This document shows, in pieces, positions 55,477 to 63,290 of a DNA stretch of 64,000 bases. Under the pieces are notes generated by a model, which was given only the letters and a program-made list of their open reading frames with translations, was not told the origin of the DNA and did not search any database. The translations under genes were made by a program, and so were the position numbers. The stretch's first letter is position 1. Every line of letters begins with the position of its first letter. Origin of the DNA: Roseateles sp. SL47 (GTDB lineage: Bacteria > Pseudomonadota > Gammaproteobacteria > Burkholderiales > Burkholderiaceae_C); contig NZ_CP113068.1 of the NCBI RefSeq assembly GCF_026625885.1, forward strand, positions 682,001 to 746,000. Reading direction: 5' to 3'.

Positions 55477-55893
55477 CTAGCTCGGATTGGTCTCGCGGAA
55501 CTGCGCCAAAACTTCCTTGGCCAACCATCCAAGCGATGCACCGGTTCCCGGAACGTGCTTCGCGACGACCGTTTGCTCCGTGACATCCGTGACGTTTGAG
55601 TCTTGCAGGATTCCAGAGCCTTGGAGGAGCCGCTCGCCAAAGGCCTCGTCTGCCACAAACTTCAGGAAACTTCCCGAGGCTGTTAGCCACGTGCCATAGT
55701 GAACCCAGCAACCTTGGTCGGGAACGGAGCGAAGTTCAATCAGGATTCCATCTCGGGCACCCAAGCCGCGACTGGCGAGCAGCGCTCGCAGCCACTCGAA
55801 CCGTTCTGGCTGCGTCGCGAACGAGCGTGCGATGGCTACGATTTCGCCACGCCGGTCTCCAACCTGTATGTGTGTGTTCCGTTGCCGTCCCAT
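55477..55893 (-). CDS. Hypothetical protein
   Basis: A 138-residue soluble protein that I do not recognise. It contains VAIARSFATQPERFEWLRALLASRGLGARDGILIELRSVPDQGCWVHYGTWLTASGSFLKFVAD and ends ...LAQFRETNPS. The amino-acid make-up is protein-like, unlike the opposite-strand frame over the same bases. It lies immediately beyond the 3' end of the first integron integrase gene. Confidence 0.55.
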   Translation of the reverse strand: MGRQRNTHIQVGDRRGEIVAIARSFATQPERFEWLRALLASRGLGARDGILIELRSVPDQGCWVHYGTWLTASGSFLKFVADEAFGERLLQGSGILQDSNVTDVTEQTVVAKHVPGTGASLGWLAKEVLAQFRETNPS

Positions 55894-56065
55894 ACGTGCA
55901 ATCCGCGCAGACCATCGATTGAGTTCGCCGGTAGCCTACCCGAAATCCCTCGCCCACATCCTTCCGATAGTCGCCGACAGCGAGCATTGTGAGCACTGTG
56001 CCGATTGCCGCCTACGCTGCCTTGCTGACGCACAGATTCCGCAGCTTCAGGCTGAGAGCGGTCGC

Positions 56066-57149
56066 TCACCAACGACTGCTTTGCGGCTCCTCAGCTCCAG
56101 GCAGCGAGTCCAGGGGGCTGCGCACGGACTGCCGCCCATCCATGAGCACATGGGTGTAGATCATGCTCGTCGCCACATCGGCGTGCCCGAGCAACTCCTG
56201 CACGGTGCGGGTGTCGCAACCCGCCTGAAGCAGATGGGTCGCAAAACAGTGCCGCAGCGTGTGAGGCGTGGCGGGCTTGTCGATGCCTGCGGCCTGAACC
56301 GCGCGCTTAAACGCCCGCTGAAAGGTCTCGTCGTCGAGATGGTGCCGGCGAACGACGCCGCTGCGGGGATCGGCGGAATGATGGTCTTGAGGGAAGACCC
56401 AGAACCATCCCCAGCTGGCACCGGCCTGCGGGTATTTACGCTCAAGAGCATGCGGCAACTCCACCCCCGCATGCCCTGACTCCACATCGGCCGCCCAAAC
56501 CTGGCGAACCCGGCCCAATTGCTCTCGCAACGGCAATACCAAGGATTGGGGCAGCATCACCACCCGATCCTTGCCGCCCTTGCCCTGACGCACGCAGATC
56601 GCGCGTTGCGCGAAGTCGATGTCCTTGACCCACAGGCACAAGGCCTCGGCGACGCGCAACCCCGTGCCGTACAGCAGTCGCGCCAGCAATTGATGCTCGC
56701 CCCGCAGGCTGGCAAGCACCGCCAACATCTCTTCGACGCTGAGCTTCGACGCTGAGCACCACCGGCAGGCGCCGCTTGGGCACCGGGCGGCCGATCTCCT
56801 GCATCCAGGGCAACTGCAGCCCCAGCACCTTGCCGTAAAGGAACAGGAGTGCAGACAAGGCTCGGCGATGGCTAGACGGAGACAGCCCTCGGTCGGATGC
56901 CAGATAGGTCAGGAAGGCCTCGACCTCGGAGCCTCCCATCTGCGCCGGATGGCGCAGGCCGTGGAACCGGTTGAAGCCTCGAAACCAGTACAAGTACGCC
57001 TGCTCGGTCCGTCGGCTGTAGTGCAACATCCGAACGCGCTCATGCAACTGGTCGAGCAGCCTAACGGCACGCAACGGCGGTAAATTGACAGGGGTGGTCG
57101 GGCGCAAAGCCGCGCGAGGGATGGCTGGGCGTACGACGGCAGGCAGCAT
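56066..57149 (-). pseudogene. intI: Integron integrase, frameshifted (copy A)
   Basis: A tyrosine recombinase of the integron type. The N-terminal part ([29 protein letters not shown]) starts at the ATG at 57149, with GGAGG six bases upstream. The C-terminal part carries catalytic [22 protein letters not shown] and [13 protein letters not shown], plus the IntI-specific insert [20 protein letters not shown] that other tyrosine recombinases lack. The two halves are in different frames (57149-56757 and about 56728-56066) because CTTCGACGCTGAG occurs twice in tandem at 56731-56756; copy B has it once and reads through there. The enzyme is therefore probably inactive unless the frame is corrected. 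The gene diverges from attI and the cassettes, as in functional integrons. Confidence 0.93.
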
Positions 57150-57218
57150 GGCAGCCTCCACTTGGCGGTGCCGCGAACCGGCCAAGCAAGTTTGTAACGG
57201 ATGCGGCTTGTGGTCTGA

Positions 57219-57247
57219 AATTCAGTGCTGTATGAATGAACAGTCAA
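57219..57247 (-). promoter_or_regulatory. Integrase promoter PintI (copy A)
   Basis: On the minus strand, TTGACT (57247-57242) and TGAATT (57224-57219) are exactly 17 bases apart, placed about 70 bases before the integrase ATG. A LexA-type box sits between and over these elements. Copy B keeps only the -35. Confidence 0.6.
57228..57243. promoter_or_regulatory. LexA (SOS) operator CTGT-N8-ACAG
   Basis: The string CTGTATGAATGAACAG is a perfect match to the LexA box CTGT-N8-ACAG known in beta/gamma-proteobacteria. It overlaps the integrase promoter, as established for SOS-controlled integron integrases. In copy B the left half is deleted. Confidence 0.8.
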
Positions 57248-57359
57248 ATGGGATGAAAGTCCAGTCTCGACAAGCACTTGGATCGCGAGCGGGGCGACCC
57301 GTTACTGCGTGGCCTGCCGTGATAGGCCGCGCCGCCCGGCGGTCTACAACACGTTGAGC
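57241..57359 (+). other. attI recombination site region (copy A)
   Basis: About 113 bases conserved between the two copies run from the integrase promoter to ACAACAC-GTTGAGC. The terminal GTTGAGC (57353-57359) fits the GTTRRRY core, and the two copies diverge after GTT, marking the insertion point of the first cassette. Confidence 0.8.
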
Positions 57360-57371
57360 AGAAGGAATGGC

Positions 57372-57773
57372 ATGAGCTGCGATCACTCCGTCTGGTTTCC
57401 CCACAAGCGCCTGTCGAATGCTGAGGCAGGAGCGCTTCATTTGGCACTCTGCGAAGGTGATACCTCTGGAGTCCGTGATCACCCTGCCGTCGACGCGTTC
57501 TATGTGGAGCTTGTCGCCAAGCATCCGGAAATCGACGACATCGCCGACGATCAAGTGGATGACCAAGACCTTTGCCCATGGAGCATCGCCTTTGATCGCT
57601 CGGGCGGCCACATCATCATGTGCTGCGTTTGGTCGAAGGCGGACTACGTCAGCGCGTTGCTCAGGTCGTTAGCGGCGAAGCACCGTCTGGCGCTATATGA
57701 CCCCCAGTCCGAGCGAGTTCAGTACCCAGGCGATGGGATGACCGAATCTGAGCCATGGTGGAAGCTGTGGTGA
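57372..57773 (+). CDS. Integron cassette hypothetical protein
   Basis: First cassette after attI of copy A. The 133-residue soluble protein reads MSCDHSVWFPHKRLSNAEAG, then ALCEGDTSGVRDHPAVDAFYVELVAKHPEIDDI, DLCPWSIAFDRSGGHIIMCC and ends DGMTESEPWWKLW. I believe close relatives occur in other gammaproteobacterial and betaproteobacterial cassette arrays, but no function is known to me. The ATG follows AGAAGGAA, only 13 bases after the attI core, and the stop lies 7 bases before a clear attC, which is the standard cassette layout. Confidence 0.82.
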   Translation: MSCDHSVWFPHKRLSNAEAGALHLALCEGDTSGVRDHPAVDAFYVELVAKHPEIDDIADDQVDDQDLCPWSIAFDRSGGHIIMCCVWSKADYVSALLRSLAAKHRLALYDPQSERVQYPGDGMTESEPWWKLW

Positions 57774-57780
57774 CGCCTCT

Positions 57781-57838
57781 GCCCAACCTGTCGCTACAGC
57801 GGACGGCTTCGCCCCCCGCTGAGCTTTCACGTTATGCC
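57781..57838 (+). repeat. attC site (59-base element)
   Basis: Starts with GCCCAAC (a perfect RYYYAAC core), then AGCGGACGGCTTCGCCCC-CCGCT as the inner hairpin arms, and ends with GTTATGCC as the right core. Overall size is 58 bases. It shares AGCGGACGGCT.CGCC..CCGCTGAGC with the attC at 63618, so both belong to one attC family. Confidence 0.88.
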
Positions 57839-58235
57839 TCTTAGTACTGTCGCCATTGCACCCGCGCTGGTTGTCCCAAGTGAATCGGACATCGCTACCT
57901 TGCGGTTCGACGGCTAGAGCCTCTCCATAGTGGTTGCTCGCGAACAACTTTCGGGTGATCGGTTTCGGGGCCTTCGGATAGCGTTCCAAGCAGTCCAGGG
58001 CTTCCGCCTTCTCGATGAAGTGGACCTTGCACAATACTGGGCAGCCCCTGGTTTTGTGCGAGGTCATCATGTGCTGCTCGTTAAATCGGGGGGGTGGAGT
58101 GCCGAGGAGAATCTGAGGCAGGGCCACGAAGTTCGGCGTCGCGAATGGCTCGTGGTGACCGGAAACCACTGCCTGAGCGTCTTCGCAAGCGAAGACGCTC
58201 AAATTGACGAGGGCGCCTACGATGCCGAGGCATAA
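57834..58235 (+). pseudogene. Cassette gene interrupted by an in-frame TAG
   Basis: The frame opens at an ATG inside the attC right core (GTTATGCC) and reads MPLSTVAIAPALVVPSESDI..., reaches a TAG at 57915-57917, and continues in the same frame as SLSIVVAREQLSGDRFRGLRIAF to the stop at 58233. The continuous protein-like character on both sides (133 codons total) indicates a single point mutation rather than two genes. A GTG at 57930 could restart a 101-residue protein. I recognise no family. Confidence 0.7.
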
Positions 58236-58272
58236 CCATTCATTGCAGTGGACGCATTCGGCGCCCGCTGAA
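58229..58272 (+). repeat. Partial attC (left part)
   Basis: GGCATAACC (left core, overlapping the stop of the interrupted cassette gene) is followed by TGCAGTGGACGCATTCGGCGCCCGCTGA, matching the inner arms of the intact attC sites. The right core GTTRRRY is missing: the sequence goes on as AAAAAGTGGCCCC. The site appears truncated. Confidence 0.65.
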
Positions 58273-58400
58273 AAAGTGGCCCCGGCATTGCCGAGGCCTC
58301 AACATCTCATCGCGGTTTGACGTGCTGCATGCTCAGGGAGGGAAGAGCATGGAGCGTAAAGGCTCGGGTCGGATTCAAGACCGACGCTACCGAGCCGAAG

Positions 58401-58634
58401 TCAGAGAGGAGTTCGGTCGAAGACGAGGATCTGCTCGCCGAACTCGGCGACTGACTTCTCTTTAATCGAGTCCATCGCCATGCCGAGCTCAACGAGATCG
58501 TTCCCATAGTCGGCCTGGATGTCTTCGTCGGTGGTCGTGTTGCAGATGGTCCGCCACTTCTCTTTCAGCTCGGCCATCGCCAGTGGCACCAGCCTAGCCT
58601 CCCACTCCAGCAGCTCAACGGTTACCTTGCTCAT
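58401..58634 (-). CDS. Small hypothetical protein, reverse-oriented in cassette region
   Basis: A 77-residue acidic helical protein (MSKVTVELLEWEARLVPLAM, DEDIQADYGNDLVELGMAMDSIKEKSVAEFGEQ). The ATG at 58634 has GGTCGCAGGT upstream; an alternative start at 58748 would add a hydrophobic stretch. It lies against the direction of the other cassettes. No family recognised. Confidence 0.55.
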   Translation of the reverse strand: MSKVTVELLEWEARLVPLAMAELKEKWRTICNTTTDEDIQADYGNDLVELGMAMDSIKEKSVAEFGEQILVFDRTPL

Positions 58635-58774
58635 ACCTGCGACCCTTGCTTGTAAAACACTCTGGTGAGCGTATCCCACGAGGATGGCGCCACCGACCAA
58701 GTTGAGCTTCAGCAGTGCTCGGATCAGCTCACGCATGACGCGTCCCAATGGCGATGCTTATCTCTGTAGGTCGA

Positions 58775-58828
58775 GGCTTAATCTGTACAGGAAGCTGGCG
58801 CCGCAGGACCGCTTCAGGCTGTTAGCTG
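58775..58828 (+). repeat. Candidate attC site
   Basis: GGCTTAAT (left core with one mismatch), an arm ending in GAAGC, then GCTTCAGGCTGTTAGC as the right arm. The two arms can pair around GAAGC/GCTTC. The right core GTTAGCT deviates by one base from GTTRRRY. It contains the stop codon of the reverse-oriented gene at 58822. Confidence 0.5.
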
Positions 58829-59112
58829 ACGTTGACGCAACGCGTCGTGCGCCAAATGGCTTCGAACAGCCCGGCGGAGATGGCGCTCACAGTGCCGAAT
58901 TCCACCTGCGACGCCTCCAACTCATCCCACTGTCCTTCAGGTAACACACCAAATGTGTCTGCGGCATGCTCACGGTCGTATCGCAATGCAGTTCCGTCTG
59001 CCCGGACCTCGACATAGCGGAGCCAATGACCGTCAGCCTCAATCTCCGAATAACAGAGGAACTCATCGATTCCCACGGTGTTTCCGCTGGAGCAGTAGAG
59101 GCGATAGAGCAT
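58822..59112 (-). CDS. Hypothetical protein, reverse-oriented in cassette region
   Basis: A 96-residue soluble protein: MLYRLYCSSGNTVGIDEFLCYSEI, then HWLRYVEVRADGTALRYDREHAADTFGVLPEGQWDELEASQ. The sequence is well-formed and looks conserved, though I can name no function. Its TAA stop is part of the putative attC right core, so if it is a cassette gene it is inserted backwards and should carry its own promoter. Confidence 0.65.
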   Translation of the reverse strand: MLYRLYCSSGNTVGIDEFLCYSEIEADGHWLRYVEVRADGTALRYDREHAADTFGVLPEGQWDELEASQVEFGTVSAISAGLFEAIWRTTRCVNVS

Positions 59113-59341
59113 GTGTGTGATGGCAATGACCGTGCGAGTGCTGACTGCGGCCGTGGATATAGGCCCTGCCCATCATGGTACGTCCGCTTCCGCTGCAAGG
59201 CCGTCCTTGCGACTCCCATTCATCCGTCTCGGATGCATTCCACGCCGCTGCGCTGCGGCTTCGTCTCCTGGCGCTGGAGGGGCTGGTCGTCGATGACGAA
59301 ACTACATCCATCGACGCGACCAACCCCATGAGGAGATCGAC

Positions 59342-59590
59342 ATGACCCACCGCTTCCACCTCGAATCCGCCACGAGCCGCACCATCAAGGCGGTTGCTTT
59401 CGGCGCAGTCACCGCGGTGGTGATGGGGCTGGGTATCGCGCAAGTTGAAGGCCAACGCGAAGCACGCGCTCAGATCGTGACGCTGGACCCGGTGGTGATC
59501 ACCGTGAAGCGCCAGCAACTGCCGACCGTCTACATCACCGGTAAGCGCGACACGTCGGCCGACGGCGTCCAAGTCGCCTCGGCGCTGTGA
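59342..59590 (+). CDS. Small single-pass membrane protein
   Basis: An 82-residue protein with one hydrophobic helix (residues about 17-34, AVAFGAVTAVVMGLGIAQV) and a polar tail containing the near-repeat VVITVKRQQLPTVYITGKRD. A strong GAGGAG site lies 7 bases before the ATG, and a hairpin terminator follows about 70 bases after the stop. It is not flanked by attC sites, so it is probably resident or otherwise acquired DNA rather than a cassette. Function unknown. Confidence 0.68.
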   Translation: MTHRFHLESATSRTIKAVAFGAVTAVVMGLGIAQVEGQREARAQIVTLDPVVITVKRQQLPTVYITGKRDTSADGVQVASAL

Positions 59591-59660
59591 TCCCCGACGG
59601 TTGCGCTGCATCGATGGGGATGTCCATCGGCTGATGCCAAAGGATCCATGCCCCAACAAG

Positions 59661-59682
59661 ACGCCTGGCTCACGCCGGGCGT
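59661..59682. terminator. Hairpin terminator between convergent genes
   Basis: ACGCCTGGC and GCCGGGCGT form a 9-base stem with one G-U pair around TCAC, followed by TGCTTTC. It lies between the small membrane protein gene and the convergent DUF4124 gene. Confidence 0.55.
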
Positions 59683-59717
59683 TGCTTTCAAGGGCAGCCT
59701 CAGCCGCCCGCTCTTGA

Positions 59718-61217
59718 TCAAGCTTCCGTGGCCTTATAAGTCAGCCGCGCCTTGCGGGTGCTCAGGTCGTACGTCCAGATGTGGGTGACCGTGTTGTCGC
59801 GGATGTTGATGATGCTGACGATCGTTCCCTGAATGGCCACGGAGAGGCTGTCCAACCGCTCGTTTCCGCGGTCATAGACGCTGCCGAGGTCTGTGAGCTG
59901 ATCGCGCAGCGCAAGCACCTCGTCCACCTCCCCTCGCTCATTGAAGACGAGCAGTTCCGCCGCGTTCGAAATGCCGACGTAACGGCCCGTACGCGAATCG
60001 TGGGCGAGCCCCGTCAAGTCCCGATTTCTCAGGGAGGTGGCCCCCAGCCATTCGCGGCGGCGCGTGTCGTAGCGATAGAAATAGCCTTCGCCGCCGAATG
60101 ACACCAGGCTCAGCACCCCCTTTGTCTGATCCCAGGCCATTGCGGAGCCCCAGGACAGCGGCGGCAGCGACTTGGGGACCTCCACCTTCTGCTTCGGCCC
60201 GGAGAAACCCTTGGGGAGCCACACCAGATCGCCTCCGTTGCCGTCCAGCTCGTACGCCTCGGCGCCATCGTCGCGCACAGCTGCCGGTGCGCCCTTGCTC
60301 CGCGCCCAGACGCCGCCGCCACGCACGATGCCCGTGAATCGCTTGCCCTCACCTGGGCCAGTGTTGGTCCAGGGCAGCCGACGCCCGTCCACGCTCAGGA
60401 GCGCGAAGTTCATCTTCAGCGTGGTCGGCTGAGGCTTGGTGCCGACCAGGGTCAGCGAAGGATCAAGCACGAACGGTCCGCGCAGCGTGATCGTTCCCGG
60501 CATGCGATAGCTACCTCTCAAAGCCGTCACCTGCGTCACCCCATAGCGGACGTTCAGCCGGCGCATCAAGCTCCGGAACTTGATGTTGTCGGCTTCATAG
60601 GCATAGGGCACCTGATCCGTGACCACAGGCACCTGCGGCGGCCCGCTCACGACACTTTGATCTTCATACGAGCCCACGACGATCCCCAGCAGTCGGGTCC
60701 CCGGCTGAACCTGCACCTGCCAATGGGTCCCGTTGTAGCTGCTAAGGACCAACAGCACGGGACGTGCCGGATGGTCGACAACCACCTGCGTGGCTCTGGC
60801 GGTGAACTCGTAGGCCGAGACGACCAGTGTGTCCGCTTGAGCGCCCCATTGCGACATGTCGGTCGGCCCGCTGGCGGAAGCCGCCGATTGCGACGATCCC
60901 TGCGGTTTGAGCGCAGGCGCTGACATCACCGGCTTCGAATCGATCGTCCTGTTGTCGGACGGCGCGCTTCGTGTCTTCAAGCCGGAGGGCGCCGGCGCGC
61001 TTCCCAGCTCCGGCGAGATCAGACGAGGCGCCGCAGGCGAAGCTGCGGATCCATGGTGCGAATCAATCTCCAGCTTGCGGCTCGCATCCGTGTCGGCGCA
61101 AGGTTGCGACTGGTAGGCCACCGCGCCCTGGGCATTGGCGCATCGGTAGACGTTGGCGGATGCCAAGACGGGCAGACTCAGCCAAAGGCCGGCCACGAAG
61201 GCAGTGGTCGTTTTCAA
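59718..61217 (-). CDS. Exported DUF4124 domain protein
   Basis: A 499-residue periplasmic protein if translation begins at the TTG at 61217, which has GGGAGGG eight bases upstream and gives a clean signal peptide (KTTTAFVAGLWLSLPVLASA). DUF4124 follows (VYRCANAQGAVAYQSQPCADTD, a two-cysteine domain), then a Ser/Pro/Ala-rich linker (about 50-130) and a large beta-rich region with repeated SWGSAMAWDQTKG, LVSFGGEGYFYRYD and GLAHDSRTGRYVGIS elements suggestive of a propeller. ATG alternatives at 61262 and 61274 would add about 15-20 residues before the signal peptide. Function unknown; it sits between the two integron copies. Confidence 0.72.
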   Translation of the reverse strand: MKTTTAFVAGLWLSLPVLASANVYRCANAQGAVAYQSQPCADTDASRKLEIDSHHGSAASPAAPRLISPELGSAPAPSGLKTRSAPSDNRTIDSKPVMSAPALKPQGSSQSAASASGPTDMSQWGAQADTLVVSAYEFTARATQVVVDHPARPVLLVLSSYNGTHWQVQVQPGTRLLGIVVGSYEDQSVVSGPPQVPVVTDQVPYAYEADNIKFRSLMRRLNVRYGVTQVTALRGSYRMPGTITLRGPFVLDPSLTLVGTKPQPTTLKMNFALLSVDGRRLPWTNTGPGEGKRFTGIVRGGGVWARSKGAPAAVRDDGAEAYELDGNGGDLVWLPKGFSGPKQKVEVPKSLPPLSWGSAMAWDQTKGVLSLVSFGGEGYFYRYDTRRREWLGATSLRNRDLTGLAHDSRTGRYVGISNAAELLVFNERGEVDEVLALRDQLTDLGSVYDRGNERLDSLSVAIQGTIVSIINIRDNTVTHIWTYDLSTRKARLTYKATEA

Positions 61218-61429
61218 TGGAATGCCCTCCCTGGGCGAATCGGTTCTCGGAGGCGGAGCCATCTTTGCCCGCATTTTGCCCGCTGTCTCATGACTTCTTC
61301 GCAACGCGTTTGGGCGCCGGACTGCCGCGCAGACCCTTGGGACGAGGTAGCGCTTCACAGCACTGGGACGCTGTGCCACACGCTGGTATTCAAGCGACTT
61401 GGCTGAACAGGGCAAGTCTGTCTTGCGAG

Positions 61430-62633
61430 GTCCGCTTCAGGCTGATTGCTGTCGCTCACCAACGACTGCTTTGCGGCTCCTCAGCTCCAGGGAGCGAGTC
61501 CAGGGGGCTGCGCACGGCACTGCTGCCCATCCTGAGCACATGGGTGTAGATCATGCTCGTCGCCACATCGGCGTGCCCGAGCAACTCCTGCACGGTGCGG
61601 GTGTCGCAACCCGCCTGAAGCAGATGGGTCGCAAAACAGTGCCGCAGCGTGTGAGGCGTGGCGGGCTTGTCGATGCCTGCGGCCTGAACCGCGCGCTTAA
61701 ACGCCCGCTAAAAGGTCTCGTCGTCGAGATGGTGCCGGCGAACGACGCCGCTGCGGGGATCGGCGGAATGATGGTCTTGAGGGAAGACCCAGAACCATCC
61801 CAGCTGGCACCGGCCTGCGGGTATTTGCGCTCAAGAGCATGCGGCAACTCCACCCCCGCATGCCCTGACTCCACATCGGCCGCCCAAACCTGGCGAACCC
61901 GGCCCAATTGCTCTCGCAACGGCAATACCAAGGATTGGGGCAGCATCACACCACCCGATCCTTGCCTCCCTTGCCCTGACGCACGTAGATCGCGCGTCGC
62001 GCGAAGTCGATGTCCTTGACCCGCAGGCACAAGGCCTCGGTGATGCGCAACCCCGTGCCGTACAGCAGTCGCGCCAGCAATTGATGCTCGCCCTGCAGTC
62101 TGGCAAGCACCGCCAACACCTCTTCGACGCTGAGCACGACCGGGAAGCGCCGCTTGGGCCCCGGGCAGCCGATCTCCTGCATCCAGGGCAACTGCAGCCC
62201 CAGCACCTTGCCGTAAAGGAACAGGAGTGCAGACAAGGCTCGGCGATGGCTAGACGGAGACAGCCCTCGGTCGGATGCCAGATAGGTCAGGAAGGCCTCG
62301 ACCTCGGAGCCTCCCATCTGCGCCGGATGGCGCAGGCCGTGGAACCGGATGAAGGCTCGAAATCAGTACAAGTACGCCTGCTCGGTCCGCCGGCTGTAGT
62401 GCAACATCCGAACGGGTTCATGCAACTGGTCGAGCAGCCTAACGGCACGCAACGGCGGTAAATTGACAGGGGTGGTCGGGCGCAAAGCCGCACGAGGGAT
62501 GGCTGGACGCACGACGGACAGTCAAATGGGATGAAAGTCCAGTCTCGACAAGCACTTGGATCGCGAGCGGGGCGACCCGTTACTGCGTGGCCTGCCGTGA
62601 TAGGCCGCACCGCCCGGCGGTCTACAACACGTT
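61430..62633. repeat. Integron platform repeat, copy B
   Basis: Second direct copy of the integrase-attI block (see 56030-57355). Relative to copy A it lacks 100 bases at 62518/62519, lacks the extra 13-base unit, has an extra CA near 61948 and one C fewer near 61800, and carries scattered substitutions. The similarity starts around CTTCAGGCTG (61435) and ends at the attI core. Confidence 0.9.
61456..62518 (-). pseudogene. intI: Integron integrase, multiply disrupted (copy B)
   Basis: Same gene as copy A and still recognisable by [18 protein letters not shown]-type and [16 protein letters not shown] segments, now in three frames. Lesions seen by comparison with copy A: loss of the block holding the start codon and ribosome site; a TGA at 62365-62363 replacing the Trp codon of YWFRGF; a 2-base insertion in CATCACACCACCC near 61948; and a 1-base deletion near 61800. 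It lacks copy A's 13-base duplication, so the region around 62130 reads through ([20 protein letters not shown]). The protein cannot be made. Confidence 0.93.
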
Positions 62634-62637
62634 AGCC
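62519..62637 (+). other. attI recombination site region (copy B)
   Basis: Matches copy A base for base except one substitution, from CAGTCAAATGGG to ACAACACGTT, then GTTAGCC (62631-62637), a perfect GTTRRRY core that begins the first cassette of this array. Confidence 0.8.
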
Positions 62638-62665
62638 ACTTATCACACACAAGGGAGTCACTGCG

Positions 62666-63163
62666 ATGGGAATGGTTGGTTGTTTCGCCGCCGTAAGTCC
62701 AGAAAGTTTGGGCGAGCTCAAAGACAACCCGGATGAAATCGAGAGCTATATCTACCCGAACGATGGCGAAGACGAACCGCCGAACTACCTCGACGTCGAC
62801 AAAGCGTGGCACGGCATTCATTTCATGTTGACTGGTTCCGCCGACGGCGGAGAAGAGCCGCTTTCGTGGGCGGTTCTTGGCGGAGAGGAGGTCGGAGAGG
62901 ATATGGGTTATGGTCCTGTCCGCCTTCTCACGCCTCAGCAAGTAAAAGCAGTTGCGGCTGCGTTAGCCGCTCTAAGCGAGGACGGTTTTCGAAGCAGGTT
63001 CGCGCCCCAGGAAATGGAAGCAGCCGGAATTTACCCCGATGTAATCTGGGTTCGCGACGGCCAAGAGGCACTTGATTACGTTCTAGAAAATTATCGACAA
63101 CTGGTCGTGTTCTACTCGGAAGCGGCAGCGCGCGGCGACGGAGCGATTCTTTGGCTTTCCTGA
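62666..63163 (+). CDS. DUF1877 (YfbM-like) protein in integron cassette
   Basis: A 165-residue soluble protein of the DUF1877 family: MGMVGCFAAVSPESLGELKDNP, YLDVDKAWHGIHFMLTGSADGGEEPLSWAVLGGEEVGEDMGYGPVRLLTPQQVKAVAAAL and VLENYRQLVVFYSEAAARGDGAILWLS. It is full length. AAGGGAG precedes the ATG, 29 bases after the attI core. The family is widespread, of unknown function, and common in cassette arrays and toxin-immunity islands. Confidence 0.92.
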   Translation: MGMVGCFAAVSPESLGELKDNPDEIESYIYPNDGEDEPPNYLDVDKAWHGIHFMLTGSADGGEEPLSWAVLGGEEVGEDMGYGPVRLLTPQQVKAVAAALAALSEDGFRSRFAPQEMEAAGIYPDVIWVRDGQEALDYVLENYRQLVVFYSEAAARGDGAILWLS

Positions 63164-63170
63164 AGCCAGC

Positions 63171-63254
63171 GGCTAACCCTACGGTCAACACGGACCGCCC
63201 AACAACTGCGCTGTTGGGTTCCCTACGCGCTGCGCGCTTCGGCGGCCGGTTACC
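63171..63254 (+). repeat. attC site (degenerate, 84 bases)
   Basis: GGCTAACC at the left and GGTTACC at the right pair imperfectly; the centre forms CCCAACA-ACTGCGC-TGTTGGG. It starts 8 bases after the DUF1877 stop and ends before the next cassette gene, so position supports the call. Confidence 0.6.
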
Positions 63255-63290
63255 TTCACGTTTTTCCGCTTGGAGGAAGGTTGCGCCGCC

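Larger units (their letters stand above)
56030..57355. repeat. Integron platform repeat, copy A
   Basis: A direct repeat of about 1.2-1.3 kb, nearly identical to 61430-62633 apart from scattered substitutions, small indels and one 100-base block (57140-57239) found only here. It spans the whole integrase gene, its promoter and attI, and the similarity ends exactly at the attI core GTT, after which each copy continues into a different cassette. That end point is what integron insertion predicts. Confidence 0.9.
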
